Notes: generated from the sequence alone by a model not told the origin. A stretch of DNA of 36,173 bases from an uncultured Verrucomicrobiota bacterium (GCA_937894935.1 CALAYC010000180.1:1-36173), one strand, 5' to 3'; shown: positions 16,844-26,057, numbered from the stretch's first letter. Numbers and translations: made by a program.

Positions 16844-17644
16844 ATGGAGTCCCCGCGTGAGTCAGCCAAATTGAAGCGACGCGGCTTCACGCGGCGGCGG
16901 TTTTTGAAATGGAGTTTGGTCGGTGCGCCGATTGCGGTGGTCGGCGAAGCGGCGCTGGTTGAACCCAATTGGATCAAAGTTCGGACGGTACGGCTGGCTC
17001 AGGGGAAACCGTCTCATCGCATCGTTCACTTCACCGATGTGCATCACAAGGGCGACCGGAAATTTTTCGAAGCGGCGGTGCAGAAGATTAACGCACAATC
17101 GCCGGATCTGGTTTGTTTCACGGGCGACCTTATCGAAGAGGCAGAGCATCTGGCCGAGAGTCTGGAGTTGTTGCAGCAAATCAAAGCGCCGCTCTATGGC
17201 GTGCCCGGTAATCATGATTATTGGGCGAAGGTAAATTTCAGAGAAATCGCGACGGCCTTCGAAAAAAGCGGCGGACGCTGGCTCATGGATGAAAGCGTTT
17301 CTGTCGCTGCCGATCAGATAAACTTAGTGGGCTTCAGTTGCGAGAAACCCGCCGAACTTAGACCCAGCACTACGCAACGCAACGTCGTGCTGTTTCATTA
17401 CCCGCAATGGGTGGACAAACTGGCAGGCTGGAAGTTTGATCTGGCGCTTGCGGGCCATTCGCATGGTGGCCAGGTGCGAATTCCTTTTTACGGACCGCTG
17501 GTAGTTCCATGGGGTGTCGCGCAATACGATTTGGGCCTCTTTCGCACTGCATCCGGTCCGCTGTACGTTGGTGCGGGTTTGGGCTGGTTTTATCTGAATC
17601 TGCGGTTCAACTGTCGCCCGGAAATTACCGTCATTGAAATCTGA
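16844..17644 (+). CDS. Tat-exported calcineurin-like metallophosphoesterase
   Basis: This 266-residue protein begins with a twin-arginine type leader (FTRRRFLKWSLVGAPIAVVGEA). That places it outside the cytoplasm or anchored in the inner membrane. The metallophosphoesterase signature is complete: FTDVHHKGD (D65, H67), FTGDL (D95), PGNHDYW (N123, H124), a histidine in VLFHYP and GHSHGGQVRIPFYGP near the C-terminus. This branch resembles YkuE/YaeI-type phosphodiesterases, which act on lipid A precursors, phospholipids or similar esters. The substrate is not readable from sequence. It starts directly after the aminopeptidase stop, and mqnA follows 30 bases later. Confidence 0.92.
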   Translation: MESPRESAKLKRRGFTRRRFLKWSLVGAPIAVVGEAALVEPNWIKVRTVRLAQGKPSHRIVHFTDVHHKGDRKFFEAAVQKINAQSPDLVCFTGDLIEEAEHLAESLELLQQIKAPLYGVPGNHDYWAKVNFREIATAFEKSGGRWLMDESVSVAADQINLVGFSCEKPAELRPSTTQRNVVLFHYPQWVDKLAGWKFDLALAGHSHGGQVRIPFYGPLVVPWGVAQYDLGLFRTASGPLYVGAGLGWFYLNLRFNCRPEITVIEI

Positions 17645-17674
17645 CGCGCGGCCTGTTACCCCATTGGTGGTCAA

Positions 17675-18562
17675 ATGTCGGACGAAATCATCAAGTTGCG
17701 CATGGCGGCGGATAATCCGTCGGTCAGCGCCAAATGGCTCGAACGCGAGCAAGCCATCGCCAATCGCGAACGCGAATTCGGGCTGGAGAAATCTCTCGGT
17801 AATTTCCGCGTCGGCTCCGTGCGTGCGCTCAATGCCGTGCCGCTCACACGCGGGCTGGAAAGCGAGATTGTTTACGATGTGCCCGCGAAGCTCGCGCAAA
17901 TGTTGCAACGCGATGAATTGGACGCGGCGTTGGTGAGTGTGGTGGAAGCGTTGTTTTCGGATCGCTACGACATTCTTGATGGCGTGGCAGTGGCGTCGTT
18001 AGGCGAAGTGAAAAGCGTATTTCTCGCGCATCGCAAACCGCTCGTGGAAGTAACCGAGGTTTACTGCGACACCGCTTCGCTTACCAGTGTGACGTTATTG
18101 AAAGTGTTGCTGGCGGATCGCGGTTTGACGCCGGAATTCAAACCGCTGGAAAGTTACGCGGCAGCGCAGGAGAAAGATTACGTGTTGCTGATTGGTGATG
18201 CGGCGCTGGATTTTCTATTCGCGAACGAAAAACAGCCGACTCACGAAATCTGGGATTTAGGCGCAGCGTGGATGGAATTGACCAATCTGCCGTTTGTTTA
18301 CGCAGTGTGGGCGATGCGGCGCGGCGTGCATACGCCGGAACTGCGTCGGCAATTGCGCGAAGCGAAAGATTTCGGTCTCGATACGCTGGATCATCTCATC
18401 AGCAGTCGCCCGGAATACACGCGGGATTTTCGAAAGGATTATCTCGGGTGGCACATTCACTATCATCTGGGCGAGGACGAGAAGCGCGGCATCGCGCGAT
18501 TTATGGAATTCCTCCGCAAATATGCGGGGCGACCGGTGTTTGAGCCGAAGTTTGTGTTCTGA
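17675..18562 (+). CDS. mqnA: Chorismate dehydratase of the futalosine menaquinone pathway
   Basis: MqnA removes water from chorismate to give 3-enolpyruvylbenzoate, the first step of menaquinone synthesis by the futalosine route. Family landmarks are FRVGSVRALNAVPL, LVSVVEALF, CDTASLTSVTLLKVLL, VLLIGDAALDF, DLGAAWMELTNLPFVYAVWA and the closing YLGWHIHYHLGEDEK. The periplasmic-binding-protein-like fold is complete. The product is 295 residues. About 44 residues precede the usual family start (FRVGS), and this charged, helical segment (KWLEREQAIANREREFG) is unusual. It may be a real extension or the start may lie further in, but no later ATG is available. The gene is in an operon-like row after the aminopeptidase and phosphoesterase. 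Confidence 0.9.
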   Translation: MSDEIIKLRMAADNPSVSAKWLEREQAIANREREFGLEKSLGNFRVGSVRALNAVPLTRGLESEIVYDVPAKLAQMLQRDELDAALVSVVEALFSDRYDILDGVAVASLGEVKSVFLAHRKPLVEVTEVYCDTASLTSVTLLKVLLADRGLTPEFKPLESYAAAQEKDYVLLIGDAALDFLFANEKQPTHEIWDLGAAWMELTNLPFVYAVWAMRRGVHTPELRRQLREAKDFGLDTLDHLISSRPEYTRDFRKDYLGWHIHYHLGEDEKRGIARFMEFLRKYAGRPVFEPKFVF

Positions 18563-18585
18563 AGATTAATTTCGGAAATCGTTTC

Positions 18586-19740
18586 TCAGGGTTGTGGGGT
18601 TGTTTCGGTGGCGATGCGTTTTTCAGCTATTCGGTAGAGATGAACCTCCCACGGCTTGAAGCGGTCGGTGAATTTCCCGTTGGAAATATCAATTAAACGG
18701 CCTTCGCCCAAGACTTCAGCCTGGGCAGCTTTCTTTTCGATCAACTCAAATTCCACATCGCCTTCGAGCGGGCGCATCGCAACAGCGAAGAGATAAATCT
18801 GATCGGCAAAAGGCTTGGTCATCGTGGCGACAGGAAGGGCTGGATTTCTGGATTTCACGATGGCGCTATTGGTGATCGTGGGGCTATTGAGAACGGGAGC
18901 GAGTGCGGTGATTTGTTGATTGATTGCAGCCACTGCCGCGAGCATCGCTGGATCGTCCAGCAGTGCGGCTTCCCGAAAGAACGGTTGAAATTGATGCACG
19001 AAATACACGATGCCGCGTGAACCGTGAATCAATGACATCCAGACCTGTGCGCGTACTTGCGTCGGCGTGGGTTTTTGGCCTGGCACATCAATCGTAGTGC
19101 ACTCGATGAAACTCCAGACCGGTTTCGTGTCGCGAGTCCATTGGCGCAAACGTGTCACGCCGCGCGCGACATACCAGAGATTGCCAGCCACTTCGATGTC
19201 GGGATGATTGGCGGGGTAAATGTCGAATGAAGCGATGTCGCAACCTTCGAGGTAACGCGGATAATCTTCCGGGTGACGATTGCGTTGACCGCGGCCGTAC
19301 CAGTTGTCCCAGGCGACGCCTTGTCCGAGATTCAAAAACACCGGTCGAGACGGATCGGTGGCTTTCATTTTCTGATACTCCGCGATGATCTGTTCTGGCG
19401 GAATTGGTCTGCCAAAGCCGAGTCGCGCGCCGCGGCCTTGCGAATTATCGGGTTCGTCGGTTTGCAGCCAGGCAATGATGTTGGTGCGATATGGATGCTG
19501 AAGTGCGGCAGAGGTTTGGTGACAAATCAGTCGCAACCCGGAAGTTTGCAGTGTGTCCAGTTGCGACTGCGTCGGTCCCTGCCACAAACCGACGAATGTA
19601 TTGATTCCGACTGCCTGAAATTGCGCAGCATTAGTAGGCGCTTGCAGCCAGACGCCAATCGGAAAAAAGTTCGGGACGTTGAGAGGGGAGGAAAATACGC
19701 GAGATACCGAGATGGTCGTCAGAACAACCAAAGAAATCAT
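18586..19740 (-). CDS. Secreted TIM-barrel glycoside-hydrolase-like protein
   Basis: The ATG at 19740 gives a clean signal peptide (MISLVVLTTISVSRVFSS); the frame is open to 19803, where an ATG gives a longer, Arg-rich leader. The product is 384 residues. FFPIGVWLQ, GINTFVGLWQGP, IIAWLQTDEPDN, DIASFDIYPANH, PVWSFIECTTID and AQVWMSLIHGSRGIVYF follow the strand order of a (beta/alpha)8 hydrolase. Glu residues in TDEPD and FIECT sit where an acid/base and a nucleophile are found in clan GH-A enzymes. A beta-rich C-terminus follows (VEFELIEKKAAQAEVLGEGR). No exact family can be named. It is convergent with mqnA and divergent from the epimerase operon. Confidence 0.72.
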   Translation of the reverse strand: MISLVVLTTISVSRVFSSPLNVPNFFPIGVWLQAPTNAAQFQAVGINTFVGLWQGPTQSQLDTLQTSGLRLICHQTSAALQHPYRTNIIAWLQTDEPDNSQGRGARLGFGRPIPPEQIIAEYQKMKATDPSRPVFLNLGQGVAWDNWYGRGQRNRHPEDYPRYLEGCDIASFDIYPANHPDIEVAGNLWYVARGVTRLRQWTRDTKPVWSFIECTTIDVPGQKPTPTQVRAQVWMSLIHGSRGIVYFVHQFQPFFREAALLDDPAMLAAVAAINQQITALAPVLNSPTITNSAIVKSRNPALPVATMTKPFADQIYLFAVAMRPLEGDVEFELIEKKAAQAEVLGEGRLIDISNGKFTDRFKPWEVHLYRIAEKRIATETTPQP

Positions 19741-19929
19741 GATCCGAATCCGCCGCGTCCGATTTAAAGGAGTCGCCGGTTTGCAGGATAGCCCAATGTG
19801 CATTTCAGGCGGAGAAGTAAGCTTCTAACTTTGATTGCACAAGTTTTAAGCAGGCGAATGAGTACCGGCTGGTCCGCAGGAAGATTGAAAATTCTGGCTA
19901 TCGGTTGGGGCGTAAATAGACTGACGCTC

Positions 19930-20940
19930 ATGAGTTCCAAAACTTTGGTGACTGGTGCGGCGGGCTTTATCGGCTCGCATGTGTGCCGACATTTATTGGC
20001 AGCGGGACATCGGATTGTCGCGTTGGATGATCTGAGCGGTGGATTCCAGGATCAGGTGCCATCGGGAGCCGAGTTTGTCGTCGGGTCAGTCACAGACACG
20101 AAGCTCATCAATCGGTTGTTTGCCGAGCACAAGTTCGAATATGTTTTCCATCTCGCGGCCTATGCGGCGGAAGGGTTGAGCCATTTTATCAAGCATTTCA
20201 ATTACACGAACAACCTGCTCGGCAGCGTGAATCTGATTAACGCCGCAGTGAATCACGAGGTGAAATGTTTCGTGTTCACTTCGTCCATCGCCGTTTACGG
20301 ACGCAATCAATTGCCGATGACTGAGGCCGCGACGCCGCAGCCGGAAGACCCATACGGCATTGCGAAATACGCGGTGGAATTGGATTTGAAGGAGGCACAC
20401 GAGATGTTCGGGTTGAACTATGTCATCTTCCGCCCGCACAACGTGTACGGTGAAAACCAGAATATTGGTGATCGTTACCGCAACGTGATCGGCATCTTCA
20501 TGAATCAAATCATGCAGAACCAACCGATGACCGTGTTCGGTGATGGAAAACAGACGCGCGCGTTCAGTCACATTGACGATGTTGCGCCGATTATCGCCGC
20601 GAGCATCACGCGTCCGGCAGCTTACAATCAGATTTTCAACGTAGGGGCGGACAAACCGTATTCGGTGTTGGAACTTGCAACCGTAATTGCCAAGGCGATG
20701 GGAGTAACTCCGAACATCAAACATCTCGAAGCTCGCAACGAAGTGGTGGACGCCTATTCCTCGCATGAAAAAGTGCAATCGGTCTTTGGCGACCTCATCA
20801 AGAACGTCTCGCTGGAGGACGGCATCAATCGGATGGCTGCCTGGGCTAAACGGCAAGGGCCACGGCGTTCACAGCCTTTCAGCGGCATCGAAGTGATGAA
20901 AAAACTTCCGCCCTCCTGGGCTGCGGATTTGAAAGCGTAA
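19930..20940 (+). CDS. NAD-dependent nucleotide-sugar epimerase (SDR, UDP-glucose 4-epimerase-like)
   Basis: The start at 19930 places the Rossmann motif GAAGFIG at residues 9-15, normal for this family; upstream in-frame codons to 19798 do not look coding. The product is 336 residues. Extended-SDR features are LDDLSGG, YVFHLAAYAAEG, FTSSIAVYG with its catalytic Ser, and Y142xxxK146 in DPYGIAKYAVE. FRPHNVYGENQN and GDGKQTRAFSHIDDV follow. It interconverts a nucleotide-activated sugar at C4 or a related position. It begins a three-gene row with a GT2 transferase (8 bases after) and a methyltransferase, consistent with synthesis of an O-antigen-like or exopolysaccharide glycan. Confidence 0.9.
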   Translation: MSSKTLVTGAAGFIGSHVCRHLLAAGHRIVALDDLSGGFQDQVPSGAEFVVGSVTDTKLINRLFAEHKFEYVFHLAAYAAEGLSHFIKHFNYTNNLLGSVNLINAAVNHEVKCFVFTSSIAVYGRNQLPMTEAATPQPEDPYGIAKYAVELDLKEAHEMFGLNYVIFRPHNVYGENQNIGDRYRNVIGIFMNQIMQNQPMTVFGDGKQTRAFSHIDDVAPIIAASITRPAAYNQIFNVGADKPYSVLELATVIAKAMGVTPNIKHLEARNEVVDAYSSHEKVQSVFGDLIKNVSLEDGINRMAAWAKRQGPRRSQPFSGIEVMKKLPPSWAADLKA

Positions 20941-20947
20941 CGGGCGC

Positions 20948-21874
20948 ATGAGTTCCGCTCCCAAAGTCGCGGTCATCCTTATCAATCGCAACGGTTACTC
21001 GTTGACCGAAGCCTGCGTGCGTTCATTGGCGGCTACGCGTTATCCCAATCTGCTCACCGTGATTGTAGATAACGGCTCGAAGCAGGAAGAATTGGAGCAA
21101 TTGGTTGAATTGGCCCGACGTGAGCCGACGGTATTGGTGCATCCGCTGGGTTACAACGCGGGTTTTACGAAAGCGAACAACGTCGGGGCGGAACTGGCTT
21201 TGCGAGAGCATCAGGCGGATTACCTCTGGATTCTGAATAACGACACGGAAGTTCGCGCTGATGCGATTGAATTGCACGTGCGCGCATTTGCGGAACATCG
21301 TCTCGATCCGAAAAACACTATCGTTTCGTCGATCATCACGTATTTCGAGAACGACAACATCTGGTGCAACGGATTGCGGGATATGGCGTGGTTTAATTTT
21401 CCGCGCGGGGTGGATAAAAACCTGCCTGCCGCGCAAGTGGCTCGCCCGGGATTGGTGCTGAAAAGCGCGCCGTACTGCGTGGGATGTTCGATGTTTTTTG
21501 CCCGTGAATATGTGACGGAGCACGGATTGATGGATGAGGCCTTTTTCATCTATTACGACGACCTCGATTTCAGTCTCGGACGCAACAATGTGCATATTCA
21601 GCAGCCGTTGGTGCGACACAAAGTCTCGGCGACTTCCGGCAACAAAGGCAGCGCGCGTTTTACGCCGTTTCAATCGTTTCTCTATGCGAAAAACGGCATC
21701 CATTTTTACTTTCGAAAGAAGAAAATTCCGCTGCTCGAGAAAATCATTTACGTGCTTTTTACCAACTGGGTTTTTGTCCTGCTTTACGTGCGCGACTGGG
21801 CGACGCTCAAAGCGCATTGCCGGGGCTTGTGGGAAGGGCTGACGAAGCCTGATAAAAAATTTGTTCCACAATAG
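20948..21874 (+). CDS. GT2 family glycosyltransferase (rhamnosyltransferase-like)
   Basis: This 308-residue protein has the GT-A fold of family 2. The N-terminal strand VAVILINRNGYSLTEACVRS, VIVDNGSKQEELEQL and GYNAGFTKANNVGAELA form the nucleotide-sugar site. WILNNDTEV holds the DxD-type acidic motif, and YYDDLDFSL lies where the acceptor-side base is expected. The layout resembles WbbL-type rhamnosyltransferases of O-antigen synthesis, but the sugar is not identifiable. The C-terminal part (LLEKIIYVLFTNWVFVLLYVRD) is hydrophobic and may bind the membrane. The gene is 8 bases after the epimerase, in the same transcript. Confidence 0.9.
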   Translation: MSSAPKVAVILINRNGYSLTEACVRSLAATRYPNLLTVIVDNGSKQEELEQLVELARREPTVLVHPLGYNAGFTKANNVGAELALREHQADYLWILNNDTEVRADAIELHVRAFAEHRLDPKNTIVSSIITYFENDNIWCNGLRDMAWFNFPRGVDKNLPAAQVARPGLVLKSAPYCVGCSMFFAREYVTEHGLMDEAFFIYYDDLDFSLGRNNVHIQQPLVRHKVSATSGNKGSARFTPFQSFLYAKNGIHFYFRKKKIPLLEKIIYVLFTNWVFVLLYVRDWATLKAHCRGLWEGLTKPDKKFVPQ

Positions 21875-21909
21875 CCTGGCGAGAGATAGGCGAGAAACGA
21901 GAGCGTAGA

Positions 21910-22953
21910 ATGAATTCCTCAGAGATTCGAAGTGAACCCCGCCCAAACTGTTTGCTTTGTGGTTCGGTGGGTACGCTGCGCTACGAAAATCTGCCGGACC
22001 GGTGTTACGCCGCGCCGGGAAAATGGAATATCCGCCAGTGTTCCAAAGCGGACTGCGGCTTTGCGTGGTTAGACCCGCAACCAATTCCGGCAGACATCGG
22101 CAAGGCCTACACAGGCTACTACACCCATAATCAACCTGAACCCGGGGCAGCGCTGTTACGTGATATTTGCTGGAGCGTTTGGATGAGCTACCTGGGAATG
22201 CGGTTTGGGTACAAGCAGGGCGTTGGACCGAAATGGCGGCGGATTCTGGCTCCGCTGGCCTTGATTCATCCGGGCGGTCGGGCGGAACTGGATTCAGCGG
22301 CGATGTATCTACCGGCTCCGAGGCAGCCGGCTAAAGTCATCGACGTCGGGTGTGGTAGCGGCGTGCTCCTCGCGCGGATGCAATCACTCGGATGGCAGGT
22401 TGAAGGAGTGGATGTGGATGCGGATGGAGTTGAAGCCGCTCGTAAGCGCGGCGTAGCGGTTAAGTGCGGCATGTTGGCGGAGCAAAATTATCCCGAGAAT
22501 CATTTTGATGCCGTTTATTCGAGCCATGTCATCGAACACGTTCACGATCCTGTGGGCTTGTTACGTGAGTGTTTTCGAATCCTGAAGCCGGGCGGGCGGT
22601 TGGTAATTATTACGCCCAACCTGGAAAGCTGGGGACACGAAGTATTTGGAGCCGCGTGGTTGAATTTGGATCCACCCCGGCATCTGGTTTTGTTCAACCG
22701 TCGCAATCTCTACAAGGCGGCAGCAGATGTGGGGTTTGTCGTGGATTCGCTCCGCAGCACCCCGAGGTCGGGCTGGGTTTATGGGGCGTTAAGTCGCCAG
22801 ATTCAACGCACGGGGCGTGGCGAAATGGCAGAATTGGGTAAGGTCGGGAATCTCCTTTTCGGCATCATTTATCAACTGCGCCAGCGTCTTAAGTTGCGGC
22901 GAAATCCGCTGGCCGGAGATGAACTGTTGTTGCTGGCGCGGAAACCGCAATGA
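21910..22953 (+). CDS. SAM-dependent methyltransferase with N-terminal zinc-ribbon-like segment
   Basis: This 347-residue protein starts with C14-x2-C17 and C44-x4-C49, a zinc-ribbon-like pair set seen in sugar C-methyltransferase relatives. After a 90-residue linker comes a class I methyltransferase: VIDVGCGSG (about 143-151), VEGVDVDADGV, FDAVYSSHVIEHVHDP, ILKPGGRLVIITPN and DPPRHLVLFNRRNL. It probably modifies a sugar or lipid of the surface glycan made by the two genes before it. It lies 35 bases after the GT2 gene. GAGAG in the upstream gap is the nearest thing to a Shine-Dalgarno sequence in this operon. Confidence 0.87.
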   Translation: MNSSEIRSEPRPNCLLCGSVGTLRYENLPDRCYAAPGKWNIRQCSKADCGFAWLDPQPIPADIGKAYTGYYTHNQPEPGAALLRDICWSVWMSYLGMRFGYKQGVGPKWRRILAPLALIHPGGRAELDSAAMYLPAPRQPAKVIDVGCGSGVLLARMQSLGWQVEGVDVDADGVEAARKRGVAVKCGMLAEQNYPENHFDAVYSSHVIEHVHDPVGLLRECFRILKPGGRLVIITPNLESWGHEVFGAAWLNLDPPRHLVLFNRRNLYKAAADVGFVVDSLRSTPRSGWVYGALSRQIQRTGRGEMAELGKVGNLLFGIIYQLRQRLKLRRNPLAGDELLLLARKPQ

Positions 22954-22980
22954 CGTTTGCGGTAAATCGCTGCCAGACGC

Positions 22981-24441
22981 TTACAACAACCGAATCTGCG
23001 CGGTGTCTTTCACCAGAGATTCGCGCAGGCTTTCCACGCGGCTGCGGCGACGCTCGATGATTTCCTTGTCTGTGGTTGGATCGTACGGAACGGGATAATT
23101 TCCATCCCAACAGGCGAGACAGAAGTTTTCTTTCGGAAATCCGGTCGCTTTGACCATGCCTTCCAGCGAAAGATAGTGCAGTGAATCGGCGTTTAAATAC
23201 TCGCGAATCGCGTCCACCGAATGATTCGCCGCCATCAGCTTGCTGCGATCCGGAAAATCGATGCCATACACGCACGAATTCATGTGTGGCGGACAACTGA
23301 CGCGCACGTGAACTTCTTTCGCTCCTGCGTCTTTCAAGGTCTTCACGCGTGCTTTGCAGGTCGTGCCGCGCACGATGGAATCGTCTACGATGATGACGCG
23401 CTTGTCGCGCACCAGTTCCTCAATCAGGTTCAACTTCACGCGCACATTGAAATCGCGGATGAGTTGCGACGGTTGCAAGAAGCTGCGGCCGACGTAGTGG
23501 TTGCGGATAAACGCCATCTCGTAATGAATCCCGGATTCTTCCGCATAGCCAAGCGACGCATACACGCCGCTGTCCGGAACGGGAATCACGAGGTCTGCTT
23601 CGACCGGATACTCGCGCGCGAGTTGGCGGCCCATCTCGACCCGGACTTTGTAAACGTTCCGACCGGCGATGGTGCTGTCCGGACGCGCGAAGTACACGTA
23701 TTCGAACATGCAGAACGCGCTGCGTTTCTGCTCCGGAAAAGCTTTGATGCTTTGGAGACCGTCGCGATTGATGATGACGATTTCGCCGGGTTCAACGTCG
23801 CGGACAAACTTGGCGTGAATCAAATCGAACGCACAGGTTTCACTGGCCAACACCCAGGCATCGTCCACCCGCCCAATGGACAGAGGTCGGAAGCCATGAG
23901 CGTCGCGGACGCCGATGAGTTCGTTCTCCGTCATGATGATGAGCGAAAAGGCGCCTTCCAGTCGCTGCACCACGCTGGCGAGATGGTTATCGTGGCCATC
24001 TGTGGCCGGTTGCGCGAGGAGATTCAGAATCACTTCGCTGTCCACGGTGGTTTGGAACATGACGCCGCGGGATTCCAACTCATCGCGGAGCGCGGCGGCG
24101 TTGGTCAGGTTACCGTTATGAGCGACGGCGATCTGGCCGCGGAGGCAATTACCAGTGAGCGGTTGCGCATTGCGAATGTTGCTCGAGCCGGTGGTGGAAT
24201 AGCGCGTGTGTCCCACGGCCATTTTGCCGACGAGGTCGTGCAGAATCTGGCCGTTAAAAATCTGCGAAACGAGGCCCATGCCTTTGTGTTCGCGGAATTG
24301 GCGGCCATCGCAGGTGACGATGCCGGCACTTTCCTGGCCGCGATGTTGCAGGGCGTAGAGGCCGTAGTACGTAAGTTCGGCCGCGTTCGGATGGCCATAA
24401 ATACCGAACACGCCGCAGTAATGCTTGGGGTAATATTGCAT
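22981..24441 (-). CDS. purF: Amidophosphoribosyltransferase, Fe-S type
   Basis: This is the first committed step of purine synthesis: PRPP plus glutamine gives 5-phosphoribosylamine. The 486-residue chain has an N-terminal leader MQYYPKHY ahead of C9, which becomes the catalytic N-terminal cysteine after processing. The class II glutaminase domain includes ALQHRGQESAG, GHTRYSTTG and AVAHNGNLTN. The PRPP site is VIIVDDSIVRGTT (349-361). Four cysteines match the [4Fe-4S] ligands of Bacillus-type PurF: C244 (SAFCMFEYVYF), C390 (NSCVYGID), C441 and C444 (FCLACWDGNYP). Such enzymes are oxygen-sensitive. The stop is 27 bases from the convergent methyltransferase stop. No purine riboswitch is apparent in the 160-base gap upstream. 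Confidence 0.96.
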   Translation of the reverse strand: MQYYPKHYCGVFGIYGHPNAAELTYYGLYALQHRGQESAGIVTCDGRQFREHKGMGLVSQIFNGQILHDLVGKMAVGHTRYSTTGSSNIRNAQPLTGNCLRGQIAVAHNGNLTNAAALRDELESRGVMFQTTVDSEVILNLLAQPATDGHDNHLASVVQRLEGAFSLIIMTENELIGVRDAHGFRPLSIGRVDDAWVLASETCAFDLIHAKFVRDVEPGEIVIINRDGLQSIKAFPEQKRSAFCMFEYVYFARPDSTIAGRNVYKVRVEMGRQLAREYPVEADLVIPVPDSGVYASLGYAEESGIHYEMAFIRNHYVGRSFLQPSQLIRDFNVRVKLNLIEELVRDKRVIIVDDSIVRGTTCKARVKTLKDAGAKEVHVRVSCPPHMNSCVYGIDFPDRSKLMAANHSVDAIREYLNADSLHYLSLEGMVKATGFPKENFCLACWDGNYPVPYDPTTDKEIIERRRSRVESLRESLVKDTAQIRLL

Positions 24442-24601
24442 CGCGAAAAACGTCGCAACGAGCGATACCTATTTGAACAGAGGCCGCGTCCATTGCGCAA
24501 GCTTCAAGCTGTCTTGAAACGAGGTGAATCCGACTCTGCGTGACCGCAGTTGACTTCCGCAAAGCGATATCGCATCGCTCCGGTTGCAACCGAAAGCAGA
24601 C

Positions 24602-25924
24602 TCAAGGTGCTGTCAAATTCAAGCGATAGAAAGTGGGCGCAGTTTCGGGCGTGAAATTGGTAGTAAACGTGGCGTTAACAACCGGATTCGTAAAAATGGG
24701 CGTCCAGGTTTTGAGGTCCGAGGAAATTTCCAGCCGATATCGTGCGTTGGTGGAGGTTTGATAGCTTAACTGCATTTGATTTCCGAGTGGTTGCAGGTTG
24801 ATGCGGCGATTTTCGCCGACCGCGAAAAGCCCAAGATCGCTCCAGATGATGTTGGCGCAAAACAATCCACCTGCGGGGTTCACGTGAGTCGGGTCCTGCA
24901 TGTAACCTTGGTCCACGAGCCATTGATAACTGATGCTCGGCGTCATCAAATCCACATAAGCGCGGTTGTGTTCGAGGGCTATGGTTCTGACAATCGTATT
25001 CTGATCAATGGTTGTCGTGGTATTTGTGTCCACCGATATCCAGGTCGTGCCGAGATACAATACATCGCCGTCCGGAGCTGAGTTTTGCCACCAGGCTTCG
25101 CACGCTTCCATCCAGGTCGCCAACGATTCGACCGGTTCTTTCATGTGCCAGACGATGAGATCCGGCTGGAGCGCGGCAAAAATCGGTTCGCGAATGCTGA
25201 GCGGCACGTTTGTTACTTGATTTAAAGCGATGCCGCCCCAATCGGTGAACGCTGCATGAATCCCGTTGGTAGCAGTGTCAAGGACCGACGGTCCAATGAT
25301 GAAGTTCGTGCCGGAATCAGATTCTATCCTTACGCGATAACGATTCAGCGGGAGCGTCACGGTTGCAAAGTGTCCTTGCGGAATGACGCTATAGCCATCA
25401 AGCGTCAGTGCTGTTTCCCAGGGGGAGTTGTTGGTGGAAATCATCAAACGAAATGAGCCGCCGTTGGTTTGACTGATGTAAAAAACGCCAACGCGATCGG
25501 CCCAAATTCCGCCGGGGCTGGTCAAATTATTCCACCAGACCGCGCCTCCCGGCGGCACTGACGAATAGGCGTTGTACCAGAAATAATCCGGACCGCGACT
25601 GGTGGCGCCGGATTCGAGAGTCCAGACGGCGCTGTTGCGATAGTTGTTCAGTGAAAAACCGGCAATGCCGAAGCGGTTCACAAGTTTCTGCATCACGTGA
25701 TACGTGGGCGAGCGATAGGAATCCGCCATGGAATCGCCAAAAGACAGGACGGTGACCGGGCGATTGGAGCTTTCAAGTAACGCATAAAAACGGTTCAACG
25801 CATTTACGTTGGTAGTCGAAAAATCCAGCGCCCGACCGGTTAAAATACCTGAAACAAAACAAAGACTGATTAATCCGATGCGAAAAATTGTACGCCCTGA
25901 GGAGATGCTGCCGCCGAGTTTCAT
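24602..25924 (-). CDS. Secreted SGNH/GDSL-like hydrolase with inserted and C-terminal domains
   Basis: The product is 440 residues. A signal peptide (about 1-32) ends near ILTGRALDF. Block I of the SGNH family is VLSFGDSMADSY, with the nucleophile S65. Block V, DPTHVNPAGG, supplies D344 and H347. Between them lies a beta-rich insert of about 120 residues (ISQTNGGSFRLMI ... LNRYRVRIESDSG), perhaps a jelly roll. The block III asparagine position (usually GxND) reads WHMKEP here, an atypical form. The C-terminus (RLEISSDLKTWTP ... FYRLNLTAP) matches tails of two other secreted proteins in the window. Such enzymes deacylate or deacetylate carbohydrates. It lies 160 bases upstream of purF in the same direction. 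Confidence 0.78.
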   Translation of the reverse strand: MKLGGSISSGRTIFRIGLISLCFVSGILTGRALDFSTTNVNALNRFYALLESSNRPVTVLSFGDSMADSYRSPTYHVMQKLVNRFGIAGFSLNNYRNSAVWTLESGATSRGPDYFWYNAYSSVPPGGAVWWNNLTSPGGIWADRVGVFYISQTNGGSFRLMISTNNSPWETALTLDGYSVIPQGHFATVTLPLNRYRVRIESDSGTNFIIGPSVLDTATNGIHAAFTDWGGIALNQVTNVPLSIREPIFAALQPDLIVWHMKEPVESLATWMEACEAWWQNSAPDGDVLYLGTTWISVDTNTTTTIDQNTIVRTIALEHNRAYVDLMTPSISYQWLVDQGYMQDPTHVNPAGGLFCANIIWSDLGLFAVGENRRINLQPLGNQMQLSYQTSTNARYRLEISSDLKTWTPIFTNPVVNATFTTNFTPETAPTFYRLNLTAP

Positions 25925-26057
25925 AGCCTGTGACCCGATGCTAAAGACCCGACGGCGTTTGGCCAGTTCTAATTAAAGTTGTCTGAAGCGGGCTGAATCC
26001 ATCAAAGAAAAGCTCGCAAGTTTTGCGCAGTTTCGTTACTCACCCCGCCAACTTGTT

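Noticed and set aside
23221..24543. A 440-codon open frame on the plus strand
   Set aside because: It is antisense to purF, whose motifs are unambiguous. Its translation has no recognisable domain and the bias follows the purF third codon positions.
24442..24601. Possible purine riboswitch upstream of purF
   Set aside because: No conserved purine-riboswitch core was found. Only short dyads (GCGATATCGC, GGTTGCAACC) occur.
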